From Pseudomonadota bacterium (GTDB taxonomy: Bacteria; Myxococcota; Myxococcia; Myxococcales; Myxococcaceae), in contig JAFAAN010000137.1 in the NCBI GenBank assembly GCA_023426545.1, positions 1-64,000 of the forward strand: 64,000 nucleotides of DNA, given 5' to 3'. Numbering within the stretch: position 1 is the first letter of the stretch; each line of letters begins with the position of its first letter. The notes under the pieces are model-generated. The model searched no databases, was not told the DNA's origin, and saw only the letters and a list, made by a program, of their open reading frames with translations. Below, in pieces: positions 44,365 through 52,200 of the stretch. A program made the position numbers and the translations under genes.

Positions 44365-44880
44365 CGGGACAACGGACCAACTATCGCGTCCATCGCTCCG
44401 CTTCGGGCACCTGTGAAAACGCCAAGCCGCGTACGCGCATCAACCATCCCAACCGGGACAACGGACCAGCAGTTACGCCCATCCATCGCTCCGCTTCGGG
44501 CACCTGCGGACACGCCAAGCCGCGTACGCGCATCAACCATCCCACCGGAGCAACGGACCAGCAGCTACGCCCGTCCATCGCTCGGCTTCGGACGCCAGCG
44601 GAAGCACCGAACTGCGTGCGTGCATCGGTAATCCACGGGACAACGGACCAATACCTACGCCCGTCCATCGCTCCGCTTCCGATACCTGCGGAAACGCCCA
44701 GCCGACTACTCGCATCGGTAGGCGACCGGTGCGCCGGACCAGCAGCCACATCCATCGCTCCGCATCGGATACCTGCGGAAACGCCAAGCCGAGCACCCGC
44801 ACCGGCATTCCACCGGGACAACGGTCTGGCAGTTGCGCCCATCAACGAGTCCATCGGTCGGCCTCAGCCTCCACCGACAA
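44365..44880. repeat. Tandem repeat array, 87-92 bp unit
   Basis: At least six units begin with a version of CGGGACAACGGACCAGC at 44,365, 44,454, 44,546, 44,636, 44,727 and 44,814, i.e. steps of 89, 92, 90, 91 and 87 bp. Units also share CATCGCTCCGCTTCGG and CCAAGCCG segments. Step sizes do not preserve a reading frame, so the array is not a repeat protein. Confidence 0.85.
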
Positions 44881-44936
44881 CGCCGCGCACGCGCATCCAT
44901 CGGACCACCGGAACCAGGGCCCAACACCGCCGCCAT

Positions 44937-45512
44937 CGGTGAGGTCTTCTGGCTCCTCGCCCCTCACCAAGAACACCACTTCGCATACGCGCATCGAGTC
45001 CCCAGGCCCCGGCCCGCTGCCGAGCGCGCACCGACGAAGTTCTTCCGCCCGCTCGAACCTCACCGGGAACACCACACCGCGCGCTCGACCTAGCACTCGG
45101 ACCTCAGGGCTCGCCGGCATGCGCGCACCAAGGACCTACTCCCGCTCGCTTGGGCCTCTTCAGGAGCGCCGCGCACCCGCATCAGACAGCCTGGACACGG
45201 AGCCCGCTGGCGAGCACGCCCCCATGAGGGACTTCGGCCTCGTCGAATCTCACCAGGAACAGCACGCCCTGCACTCGCACCGAGTACCCAGACACCGGGG
45301 ACACCAGCGAAGGCGCGCGATGAGGTTCTTCTGCCGCCTCGAACCTCACCAGGAGCACCACACCGCGAACTCGCATCGAGCCCCCAGGCAGCGAGGCACA
45401 AGCGAGACGCGCGATGAGGTTCTTCTGCCGCCTTGAACCTCACCAGGAACACCACACCGCGAACTCGCATCGAGCCCCCAGGCAGTGGGGCACAAGCGAG
45501 ACGCGCGATGAG
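44937..45512. repeat. Tandem repeat array, 94-95 bp unit
   Basis: Units start with GTTCTTCTGCCGCCTCGAAC or relatives. Two adjacent units, 45,325-45,418 and 45,419-45,512, are both exactly 94 bp and differ at only 4 positions. A 95-bp unit at 45,230-45,324 and older ones to the left (near 44,940, 45,040 and 45,135) are more diverged. The next unit to the right begins at 45,513 and carries the first parS site, which links this array to the parS cluster. Confidence 0.85.
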
Positions 45513-45542
45513 GCGCTTCTGCCAGCTCGGGCCTCACCGGCT

Positions 45543-45556
45543 GTTCCACGTGGAGC
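45543..45556. promoter_or_regulatory. parS: parS site 1 (13/14)
   Basis: GTTCCACGTGGAGC, one mismatch at position 13; leftmost site, within a 94-bp-type repeat unit. Confidence 0.82.
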
Positions 45557-45726
45557 CGGTGCTTCGCGCGGCATGCTCGCGAGCCTCGCGCGACCGCGCC
45601 AGCGAAGGCGCTCCGCCCGAGGCGTTGAGCGCACGCCACGGAGGACGACCGCATCAAGCGACGTGAACGAGGAACGCTCATGCGCGCATCGTCCTGGCGC
45701 CTCTCGCCACATCCAGTCCTCACCTC

Positions 45727-45740
45727 GTTCCACGTGGAAC
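45727..45740. promoter_or_regulatory. parS: parS site 2 (14/14)
   Basis: Perfect GTTCCACGTGGAAC; 184 bp from site 1. Confidence 0.95.
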
Positions 45741-45973
45741 TGGCACGCCTCCGACCGGCGCTCGTGATGCGCGCCTTCGGAACCCAGCCCAGGCGGCATG
45801 CCCAAGCGGGAGCACTGGCCGCTCCGCGGTGCCTTTTCGTGCTCGTCGCCGAGACGGCTGACGCGGCGGCTTCGGCATGGACCTCGCCACCACGACCTGG
45901 GACCGGACTTCGCACCGCGAAGCAGCGCTTCGCACCGCGCTTCACCGCGGCTCATCCATCCGCCTCGGTACAC

Positions 45974-45987
45974 GTTCCACGTGGAAC
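45974..45987. promoter_or_regulatory. parS: parS site 3 (14/14)
   Basis: Perfect site; 247 bp from site 2, about three repeat lengths. Confidence 0.95.
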
Positions 45988-46224
45988 AGGTACTGGTCGC
46001 CCACCGACAACCTTCCGCTGTGCTCCGCCTCGACACGCAGGCCAACCAACTCGTGCTGGCGGCTCCGCCTCATGGCCATCACGACCGCGTGCGGAGCGGA
46101 TGCACCACGGCGTTGCCCCACGCATGCAACCGCTCCATCGCCAAGCTCGCGAAGTGGGCATCCGCCCGGCCCCCATGAGCCGCCTCCCATCCCCACCAAG
46201 CAGTGCCTCGAACCCCGGCTCCTG

Positions 46225-46238
46225 GTTCCACGTGGAAC
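46225..46238. promoter_or_regulatory. parS: parS site 4 (14/14)
   Basis: Perfect site; 251 bp from site 3. Right flank AACGGCAAGCC is shared with site 8. Confidence 0.95.
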
Positions 46239-46284
46239 AACGGCAAGCCGTTCTCGCGAACAAGCGCGTGGTCACAGCTCGCTT

Positions 46285-46298
46285 GTTCCACGTGGAAC
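46285..46298. promoter_or_regulatory. parS: parS site 5 (14/14)
   Basis: Perfect site; only 60 bp from site 4, the closest pair in the cluster. Confidence 0.95.
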
Positions 46299-46369
46299 GC
46301 GCACCCGGGCGACTCGCTCGAACGGAGCGAAGCCCATCGCGTGGATGACGTGTCCACGCCAGTTCCCAC

Positions 46370-46383
46370 GTTCCACGTGGAAC
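46370..46383. promoter_or_regulatory. parS: parS site 6 (14/14)
   Basis: Perfect site; 85 bp from site 5. Confidence 0.95.
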
Positions 46384-46489
46384 CAGCATCAACCATGGCG
46401 GCAGGCGCATCCGCATGGACCAGACGCCTGGGCGGCGCACGCGAACAGGGCGGGCAGCATCCGGTCCGATGGCGTGCCTCCATCCACCG

Positions 46490-46503
46490 GTTCCACGTGG
46501 AAC
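46490..46503. promoter_or_regulatory. parS: parS site 7 (14/14)
   Basis: Perfect site; 120 bp from site 6. Confidence 0.95.
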
Positions 46504-46574
46504 ACGCGATGGGCGCCTGGCGTGAACACCACCATCCTCAACCGCCGCGTTGATGCGCCCACGCTTCCGGCGCC

Positions 46575-46588
46575 GTTCCACGTGGAAC
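46575..46588. promoter_or_regulatory. parS: parS site 8 (14/14)
   Basis: Perfect site; 85 bp from site 7. Confidence 0.95.
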
Positions 46589-46650
46589 AGCGGCAAGCCA
46601 CGCACGCGAGAAACTGCCCCTTCGGATGACGTGCGCGCGCTGCGCTTCAT

Positions 46651-46664
46651 GTTCCACGTGGAGC
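46651..46664. promoter_or_regulatory. parS: parS site 9 (13/14)
   Basis: GTTCCACGTGGAGC, the same single change as site 1; 76 bp from site 8. Confidence 0.82.
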
Positions 46665-46798
46665 TGCTGTCAGGCGCTTCGCGTGAGCAACCGCCCACCA
46701 CGAAGAAGCGCTCAGGCCGCATCCACATCGGAAGGACCGATGCGCCGCACACGCGAACAAGCGACCTCACCGGGATGACGTGGGTCCTCGTCGTTCAT

Positions 46799-46812
46799 GT
46801 TCCACGTGGAAC
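46799..46812. promoter_or_regulatory. parS: parS site 10 (14/14)
   Basis: Perfect site; opens the most regular part of the cluster. Confidence 0.95.
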
Positions 46813-46879
46813 GGTGGCCAACGAGCACGTGCGCGAGCGATGCCCTTTCACCGCGACGGCGCGCCCACGCCTTCTCCAT

Positions 46880-46893
46880 GTTCCACGTGGAAC
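46880..46893. promoter_or_regulatory. parS: parS site 11 (14/14)
   Basis: Perfect site; 81 bp from site 10, left flank CTTCTCCAT. Confidence 0.95.
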
Positions 46894-46962
46894 CATTGCC
46901 GTGGGGGGCACGCGAAGCAGGCGCATCTGCTCACCACGACCACGTGCCCAAGCCATCTTCGT

Positions 46963-46976
46963 GTTCCACGTGGAAC
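46963..46976. promoter_or_regulatory. parS: parS site 12 (14/14)
   Basis: Perfect site; 83 bp from site 11. Confidence 0.95.
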
Positions 46977-47041
46977 GCGCACGGAGCCGAAGAGAACTCA
47001 GACCGGCCACCGCGAACTGGCGTTCATGCCCTCTCCGCCAT

Positions 47042-47055
47042 GTTCCACGTGGAAC
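47042..47055. promoter_or_regulatory. parS: parS site 13 (14/14)
   Basis: Perfect site; 79 bp from site 12. Confidence 0.95.
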
Positions 47056-47130
47056 CGGTGCTGGGGTGATGCGCAGCCACCGAGGCGCATCGAACGAGTC
47101 ATCGCGCCCATGCGCCCAAGCCGTCTCCAT

Positions 47131-47144
47131 GTTCCACGTGGAAC
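47131..47144. promoter_or_regulatory. parS: parS site 14 (14/14)
   Basis: Perfect site; 89 bp from site 13, left flank GTCTCCAT. Confidence 0.95.
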
Positions 47145-47215
47145 GAGGACCAAGCGTTGAGCACGCAAGCCAGCGATGCATCCTCACCACGGCCACGCGC
47201 TCGCGCCTTCTCCAT

Positions 47216-47229
47216 GTTCCACGTGGAAC
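47216..47229. promoter_or_regulatory. parS: parS site 15 (14/14)
   Basis: Perfect site; 85 bp from site 14, left flank CTTCTCCAT. Confidence 0.95.
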
Positions 47230-47465
47230 CCGATGGGGTCCGTGAGCACGTGTCACTGCGTTCGCCGCGACCGCGCTCCAGTCCTTCGCCTTCTTCCGCG
47301 CGGCGCGCGCGTGGAGCACGCATGGAGCCGCCAAGCTCACGCCACGGTGTTCGCCGCCACCGTGCTCCAGAACAGACCTTCTCCATCTTCCACTCGGAGC
47401 GCGCATGGGAGCTGGTGCGCTCGTGCCGCTGCGTTCACCGCTTCTGTGCTCCAGTCCTTCTCCGT

Positions 47466-47479
47466 GTTCCACGTGGAAC
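47466..47479. promoter_or_regulatory. parS: parS site 16 (14/14)
   Basis: Perfect site; two eroded copies (47,293 and 47,387) fill the 250-bp gap from site 15. Confidence 0.95.
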
Positions 47480-47693
47480 GCGCATGGGGCAGGCGCTCTC
47501 GGGGCGCAGCGTTCGCCGCCTCCGCACACCACACGCTCTTCGTGTTCCGCATGGAATGGGTGCGGTGAGGCCCATGTGCAGCGACGCTCGTTGTCGAGAA
47601 GTGGCGCGCCCCCTCACCCGAACATGCGCCGGAACTGGAGCATGGACACACCGTGCTCGCTCACTCCGACCTCGCTCCGAGGACCTTCACCAC

Positions 47694-47707
47694 GTTCCAC
47701 GTGGAAC
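47694..47707. promoter_or_regulatory. parS: parS site 17 (14/14)
   Basis: Perfect site; one eroded copy (47,544, 11/14) lies between it and site 16. Confidence 0.95.
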
Positions 47708-47852
47708 TGGCCCACGGGCCCGTGGGCGGTGGCGTTCGTTCCCTCGATGTGGTGCGAGCGCCATCCCCGTGCGCCACATGTGACGAGGCCTGGAGGCGGC
47801 GCATGAACGCGCCGCGCTCACCCATCACGGTGACGTCCGGGGCTTTCCTCAC

Positions 47853-47866
47853 GTTCCATGTGGAGC
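47853..47866. promoter_or_regulatory. parS: parS site 18 (12/14)
   Basis: GTTCCATGTGGAGC, changes at positions 7 and 13; near the right edge of the cluster. ParB affinity may be reduced. Confidence 0.6.
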
Positions 47867-48076
47867 TGGCGCATGGGAGCACGTGTGCCGATAGCGACGG
47901 CGCTCGTGCCTTGGCGCGCGTGCCTTCGCATGGAAGGAGCGTCGGTCCGGAGAGCTGAACGAGTGGCGCTTGCCCATCACCGCCACGGCTCACACCAGCA
48001 CCGCCCCTCCCCATCGAGCCCGAATCCAGCCAGCACCCGCGTCGCCGCTCGAAGCACCACGCAGGTCTTCATCCAC

Positions 48077-48090
48077 GTTCCATGTGGAGC
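48077..48090. promoter_or_regulatory. parS: parS site 19 (12/14)
   Basis: GTTCCATGTGGAGC, the same two changes as site 18; rightmost recognisable site. Confidence 0.6.
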
Positions 48091-49650
48091 GCGCCTCTCT
48101 GACTCGCGTGGAGATGGCAGTTGCTCCCGCTCGATGATGTGCACGGCGCCGCAGGAGAGCCCGCGATACCGGGCCTCCGCGCAGCCATCCATCCTCCGCG
48201 CTGCCTGATGCGAAGCGCTCTTCTGGCCCCACCCGGAACTGGCACCAGCAACGCACGCGGCGAACCTCGCCCGACACATCCGCGTCCCTCGCGGAGCGAG
48301 TTCCGTGACGCATGCGCGCTGACGGCTCCCATCCACCACATGGCGTGGCTGTGCGCGCGTCGGCCTCCGCGTCGAAGGTCTTCACATGGTTCGCGCCTTC
48401 ATCGCGTCAGCGCGCAGTCCCCCCTCGCTCATGCTCCCGCGCTGTCCCCCAAGGCTCGACTTGTTTGGAACCGACCCAGGCCAATGCAGGTCGCTGTGGC
48501 CGCTGGCCACTCGCCCCCCGCACATCGTCAGTCACGAAGCATGCATGCCTCGCCCGCCTCTGCTCGTGCTCCCCATGAAGCACGGGCTCGATGAACCAGC
48601 ACGGAGTGGGCCTCCGCATGGGCTCACGCTGCACCTGACGTGGGGACTCGGCAACCGTGGATGGGGAGCCGAGTCGACGTGCTCGATGTCTCCTCGATGC
48701 GCTCCACCCTCCCCTGCTCCACACGGAACCCCATGCCGAGACCTATGCCCACGGTGGACATCCCACGCACGCGAGCCGCCCACTTGGTGGAGCTCGACAT
48801 GCGGCTCCTGTTCGCGAGCAACTCGCCCACGCTCCAGCAGGCAGCCGCGCTTCGGCATCCGCATCGGAGTCACCTTGAATCAACGAGCAGCTCGCGCGCC
48901 TCCGCGGCCACAGCCCTCATCGCTCCCGCACGAAGTGGCGCGACACGAGCCATCACCGGATGCGCTCACGACCACATCGAGCCGTGAGCGTTCTGTCGCC
49001 TCGCGAGATGCCGCATCGGCTGCCTCGCCAGCAGTGTCAGGCGAGTCACCTTCACAACTTCCGCGCAGGCGCCCGGTATCCCTGGACTGAGTTCGAGCCA
49101 ATCCACGGAACCCGAATCAAGCCCCCTACCCTGCTAGCGCAACCGCCATGCGGCTCGCGAGGGCCGCATAGATGAGCGCGCGCACCAGACGTGCAGCGTC
49201 GTTCGGATGTCGCTCGCAGGTGCCACTCGCGTGAGCACTTCGCGCATCACCGCGGGTTGCCAGTAGGTAAGCGGCCGCCCGAGCGTTCGGTGCCATGTTG
49301 GGTCGGATGCTCACTGGGCAGCCTGAACTCCGAACCGGCCCCAACTCATCCGCAGCAACCCGGCCGCTCGCCCACCAGGCTACCAGTGCCCGAGCACGGC
49401 CACTTCCGGGTGCAGGCCCTGAATCAGATGCGGCAACGCGCTCGCCGCGCCTCACATGGGTACGCCTTGAAGAACGGTGGATGACCGCGCCTTCGAGCGC
49501 TCACCAGGGAGGCGGCGCATGGAACAGCCGACGGATTTCCTCCCCTGCTGGCAGCACCCCATGCGAGCGAAGGTGCCTGTATCGCCCGAAGGTTGGCGCA
49601 TGGAGGAATTAAGTGCAGAGGCAGCTGCGGTGCGGGTGGAGCCGCATGCT
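48091..49650. other. Gene-free region right of the parS cluster
   Basis: About 1.5 kb with no supported gene. A further parS-like sequence GCTCCACACGGAAC (11/14) lies at 48,716-48,729. Otherwise no repeat or motif stands out; the DNA looks like long-decayed sequence. Confidence 0.5.
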
Positions 49651-49662
49651 GAGCCCTTGTAT

Positions 49663-49833
49663 GTGCGCGCCGCTCCGGCGGACACGCGCCGGAACTTCAA
49701 CGGACTGACCACAGTCGTGCAGTGGTGAGAACCCCGGCCACTCCATGCGACGCGTGCGATGCGCGTGTGCGTGCGCGCCGCTCCGGTGGACATGCGCCAG
49801 AGCTTCGATGAACTGAACGCAGCGGTGGAGTGA
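49663..49833 (+). pseudogene. Two IS66 TnpB-like remnants
   Basis: Two short in-frame pieces 108 bp apart encode VRAAPADTRRNFNGLTTVV (49,663-49,728 with stop) and VRAAPVDMRQSFDELNAAV (49,771-49,833 with stop). Both resemble the (V/T)DMR..FDGL motif near the start of the IS66-family accessory protein TnpB. Nothing else of an IS66 element (TnpA, TnpC, terminal repeats) is visible, so these are relics, perhaps duplicated. Confidence 0.45.
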
Positions 49834-50058
49834 TAAGCCCCCGGGCACCCCATGCGACGCGTGTCGCTCGCCGCCATCGAGAGTCCTCGCACCATCACGC
49901 TCCCGAAGAGCCTGGACTGATGCCTCTCCCGGATGAGTCAGCTCCTCGCCAAAACGGGGCGCAGCGGACAGTGACGACGGTTGCGCTTGTCGGCCCGAAT
50001 CGAAAGCAGCAGCCTTCCAGCCCGCCGTCTTCCAACCCATCGCTCGACGAGGTCATCC

Positions 50059-50457
50059 ATGCATCGAGGTTCCTGCTTGTGCGGTGCAGTCCGATTCACC
50101 GTGGAGGGTGAGTTACCCGGCCCTGACGCCTGCCATTGCAGCAAGTGCCGCAAGCACTCGGGTCATTACTTCGTCTCGACCGACGTGCCGCGCTCAGCAG
50201 TCACAATCGAGGGCAAAGACAAGGTCGGCTGGTTCCAGTCGTCCGAGAAGGCGCGTCGCGGCTTCTGCTCCGTCTGCGGTTCGACGCTGTTCTGGGATCC
50301 GCTCCAGCGCGATTGGATCGGGATCGCGATGGGCGCCTTCGACACGCCGACCCGCACCCGCGTGGCGGTCCACGTCTACGTGGCCGACAAGGGCGATTAC
50401 TACGACGTCGCGGACAAGGTGCCGCAGTTCGACACGATCCCGCCCAAGCCTCAGTGA
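50059..50457 (+). CDS. GFA/CENP-V family zinc-binding protein
   Basis: 132 residues from ATG 50059, with GAGG 6 bases upstream. Zinc-binding pattern of the glutathione-dependent formaldehyde-activating family: SCLCGAV, CHCSKCRKHSG and GFCSVCGSTLFW. The whole beta-tent fold is present at normal length, and codon use is that of a functional gene. Despite the family name most members have no proven enzymatic role. It stands alone at the right edge of the gene-free block. Confidence 0.88.
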   Translation: MHRGSCLCGAVRFTVEGELPGPDACHCSKCRKHSGHYFVSTDVPRSAVTIEGKDKVGWFQSSEKARRGFCSVCGSTLFWDPLQRDWIGIAMGAFDTPTRTRVAVHVYVADKGDYYDVADKVPQFDTIPPKPQ

Positions 50458-50650
50458 AGGTGTTCCATCACCAGCGGCGTGCAGCATCGGCCCGAGCCGA
50501 TGAAACCTCCGCGCATCCACTCGCGCCCTCCGCGAACACCACCGCTCGCGGAAAGGAACGTCGACGCGCAAGCCTTCGCAACTCACCTCACCGCGTCACC
50601 GGTTTGCACATGCCCCCCTCACACTGCCCCGCCGCGACTGAAGGCCCGGC

Positions 50651-51307
50651 TCAAGAACGCGTCGACACCGGCTCCACGAAGTACGTCTGCTTGTGTCGCG
50701 GATCCGCTTCGTAGGCATCAGCGAGCGCGAGCGCGCCCGCCTCGCTCTGGAGTCGAGCCACCTCCGCGCGATTGCCGTACGCATCCTGACGGATGACCAC
50801 CCAGTCCTTCCGTGCCGGTTCCTCGCGCGTGGGTGCGCCGCGAAACTCGACCGAGTACGACTGCTTGTGCCCACGGTCCTCGAGGATGCGCGCGAAGCAC
50901 GCCATATGCGCCTGCACGGGCGACACGGCGACGTCGTAGCGATTGCCTGTGTCGTCCATGCGCGTGACGGCCCAGCCCTCTTTCGCGAGTGGACGTCTCG
51001 CATCCGCCCGCCACTCCACGACCTCGTTGTTCAACCCGAGGTGGGCCATGGCATGGTCGACTTCCAACGGCTCGATGAAGACGTGGAAGCGGTCGGCCTC
51101 GGGCAACGAGACGACGACCAGCTCGAGGCCACACTCGCACCGCCACCCCCAGCGCGCCTCCTCGAAGCGGCCGCCGTCGCGAGCCACCACCCGGTGCGGC
51201 GGTCCCCACGTGCGCTCGAAGCTGGAGCGCGACGCCTTCATGGTGGCGGCGGGCGTGGGACGCTCGAACAGCCAGACGAGGGGACGGTCCGTGGGCAGCG
51301 GCTTCAT
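50651..51307 (-). CDS. Unknown protein with two C-terminal DxxGN repeats
   Basis: 218 residues from ATG 51307, with GGAGG 8 bases upstream. The N-terminal half has a Cys pair and Arg/Trp-rich segment (RWGWRCECGLELVVVSLP). The C-terminal half holds two repeats of about 45 residues: WAVTRMDDTGNRYDVA...RGHKQSYSVE and WVVIRQDAYGNRAEVA...PRHKQTYFVE. Such repeats occur in small uncharacterised bacterial proteins. Function unknown. It lies between the GFA gene and rsmG and is read in the rsmG direction. Confidence 0.72.
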   Translation of the reverse strand: MKPLPTDRPLVWLFERPTPAATMKASRSSFERTWGPPHRVVARDGGRFEEARWGWRCECGLELVVVSLPEADRFHVFIEPLEVDHAMAHLGLNNEVVEWRADARRPLAKEGWAVTRMDDTGNRYDVAVSPVQAHMACFARILEDRGHKQSYSVEFRGAPTREEPARKDWVVIRQDAYGNRAEVARLQSEAGALALADAYEADPRHKQTYFVEPVSTRS

Positions 51308-51448
51308 CCGTGGCACCTCCGCCACCAAGCCTAACGAGCGCCACCCAACTCAACCCACTCCGCTGAAGGGATTCAGCAACGCCATCCATGCGCCCACGCG
51401 GCCCGGAAACACCCACGGGCCGCGCAGGGAGACGTCCCCTCCCCTCCC

Positions 51449-52102
51449 CTACTCCTTCGCGAACACCGCCACCTGGCGCTCGGCGCCGGAGAACGGCAGG
51501 CGGTACGCCCGCGCGGAGACGACGCGCAGCTGCCGCTCCGCCGCTCGCTCCGCCAGCTCCGCGTCCGTCTGCGCCTTGCCGAGCATCGCCACCACGCGTC
51601 CACCCGGCTCCACATACGCGGGCGCCAGCGCGAGCCAATCCGGCAGGTCCATGAAGGCGCGCGCAATCAGCACCTCGGCGCGAGGAATTCCCTCCGCCTC
51701 CGGCTTGCCCTCCGCGCGCGCGTGCAGTCCGCGCACGCCCTGCAACCCGAGGCTCGCCGCCGCTGCCTTGATGAACGCGACCTTCTTGCCCACCGTGTCC
51801 ACCAACGTGACGCCCAGCGTGGGCAGCGCCAGCTTCAGCGGCAGGCCCGGGAAGCCCGCGCCCGCGCCCAAGTCCAGCAGCGTCGCCGCACCCGACACCT
51901 CCGGCAGCACCGCGAGCGAATCCAGGAAGTGCTTCTCCAGCACCTCCTCCGGCGCCGTAATCGCCGTGAGATTCACCTTCGCGTTCCACTTGAGCAGCTC
52001 GGCCATCAGCCGCTGGAGCCGGGGCCCCACGTCCTCCGCCACCGTCACGCCCAGCGCCCGACACCCCACCCCGAGCTGATCCACGAACCGCGCGTTATCC
52101 AC
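51449..52102 (-). CDS. rsmG: 16S rRNA m7G527 methyltransferase RsmG
   Basis: 217 residues from GTG 52102, with GGAGG 4 bases upstream. Makes N7-methylguanosine 527 in the 530 loop of 16S rRNA. Typical motifs: KWNAKVNLTAIT, the HFLDSLAVLP segment, SAM motif I LLDLGAGAGFPGLPLKL, and VLIARAFMDLPDWL. Classic partner of mnmG and parAB near bacterial origins. Here it lies downstream of mnmG by about 100 bp, while parA is 9.4 kb away. A DnaA-box-like sequence overlaps the start codon. Confidence 0.96.
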   Translation of the reverse strand: MDNARFVDQLGVGCRALGVTVAEDVGPRLQRLMAELLKWNAKVNLTAITAPEEVLEKHFLDSLAVLPEVSGAATLLDLGAGAGFPGLPLKLALPTLGVTLVDTVGKKVAFIKAAAASLGLQGVRGLHARAEGKPEAEGIPRAEVLIARAFMDLPDWLALAPAYVEPGGRVVAMLGKAQTDAELAERAAERQLRVVSARAYRLPFSGAERQVAVFAKE

Positions 52103-52103
52103 A
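52095..52103 (+). promoter_or_regulatory. DnaA-box sequence over the rsmG start
   Basis: TTATCCACA, a perfect match to the DnaA box, overlaps the GTG start of rsmG. With the two weaker boxes at 52,168 and 52,179 it forms a small cluster in the mnmG-rsmG junction. Confidence 0.5.
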
Positions 52104-52167
52104 AGCCCTCCACGTCAAACCTGCTTGCAACTCACTGGAATCATTCAGGAGAAAGCAATCACCAAAG

Positions 52168-52187
52168 TTTCCCACACCTTGTCCACA
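52168..52187 (+). promoter_or_regulatory. Two DnaA-box-like sequences between mnmG and rsmG
   Basis: TTTCCCACA (52,168-52,176, two mismatches) and TTGTCCACA (52,179-52,187, one mismatch) lie in direct orientation in the 98-bp intergenic gap, which is AT-richer than its surroundings. Confidence 0.45.
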
Positions 52188-52200
52188 GCCCCTTTCTTGA

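Larger units (their letters stand above)
45513..48090. repeat. parS cluster (centromere array)
   Basis: Nineteen ParB-binding sites in about 2.6 kb: 15 perfect GTTCCACGTGGAAC, two GTTCCACGTGGAGC and two GTTCCATGTGGAGC. Spacings are 60-120 bp or near multiples of about 80 bp. Between 46,799 and 47,229 six sites run at 81, 83, 79, 89 and 85 bp. Several sites share a left flank CTTCTCCAT, so they are embedded in a directional repeat unit. This is where ParB should load to form the origin-proximal partition complex. Each site is listed separately. Confidence 0.95.

Noticed and set aside
44235..44942. Long open frames across the 87-92 bp repeats on both strands
   Set aside because: Repeat lengths (89, 92, 90, 91, 87) do not keep a frame, frames are open in several registers at once and no domain is seen; stop codons are just rare at this GC content.
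46550..47783. Open frames of up to about 270 codons through the parS cluster
   Set aside because: They exist on both strands, their peptides are made of the translated palindrome (FHVE / STWN) repeated at intervals, and codon use does not favour any frame.
45513..48090. CRISPR array
   Set aside because: The repeated element is a 14-bp palindrome with 46-250 bp irregular spacers that are themselves related, and no cas gene is near. ParB sites explain it.
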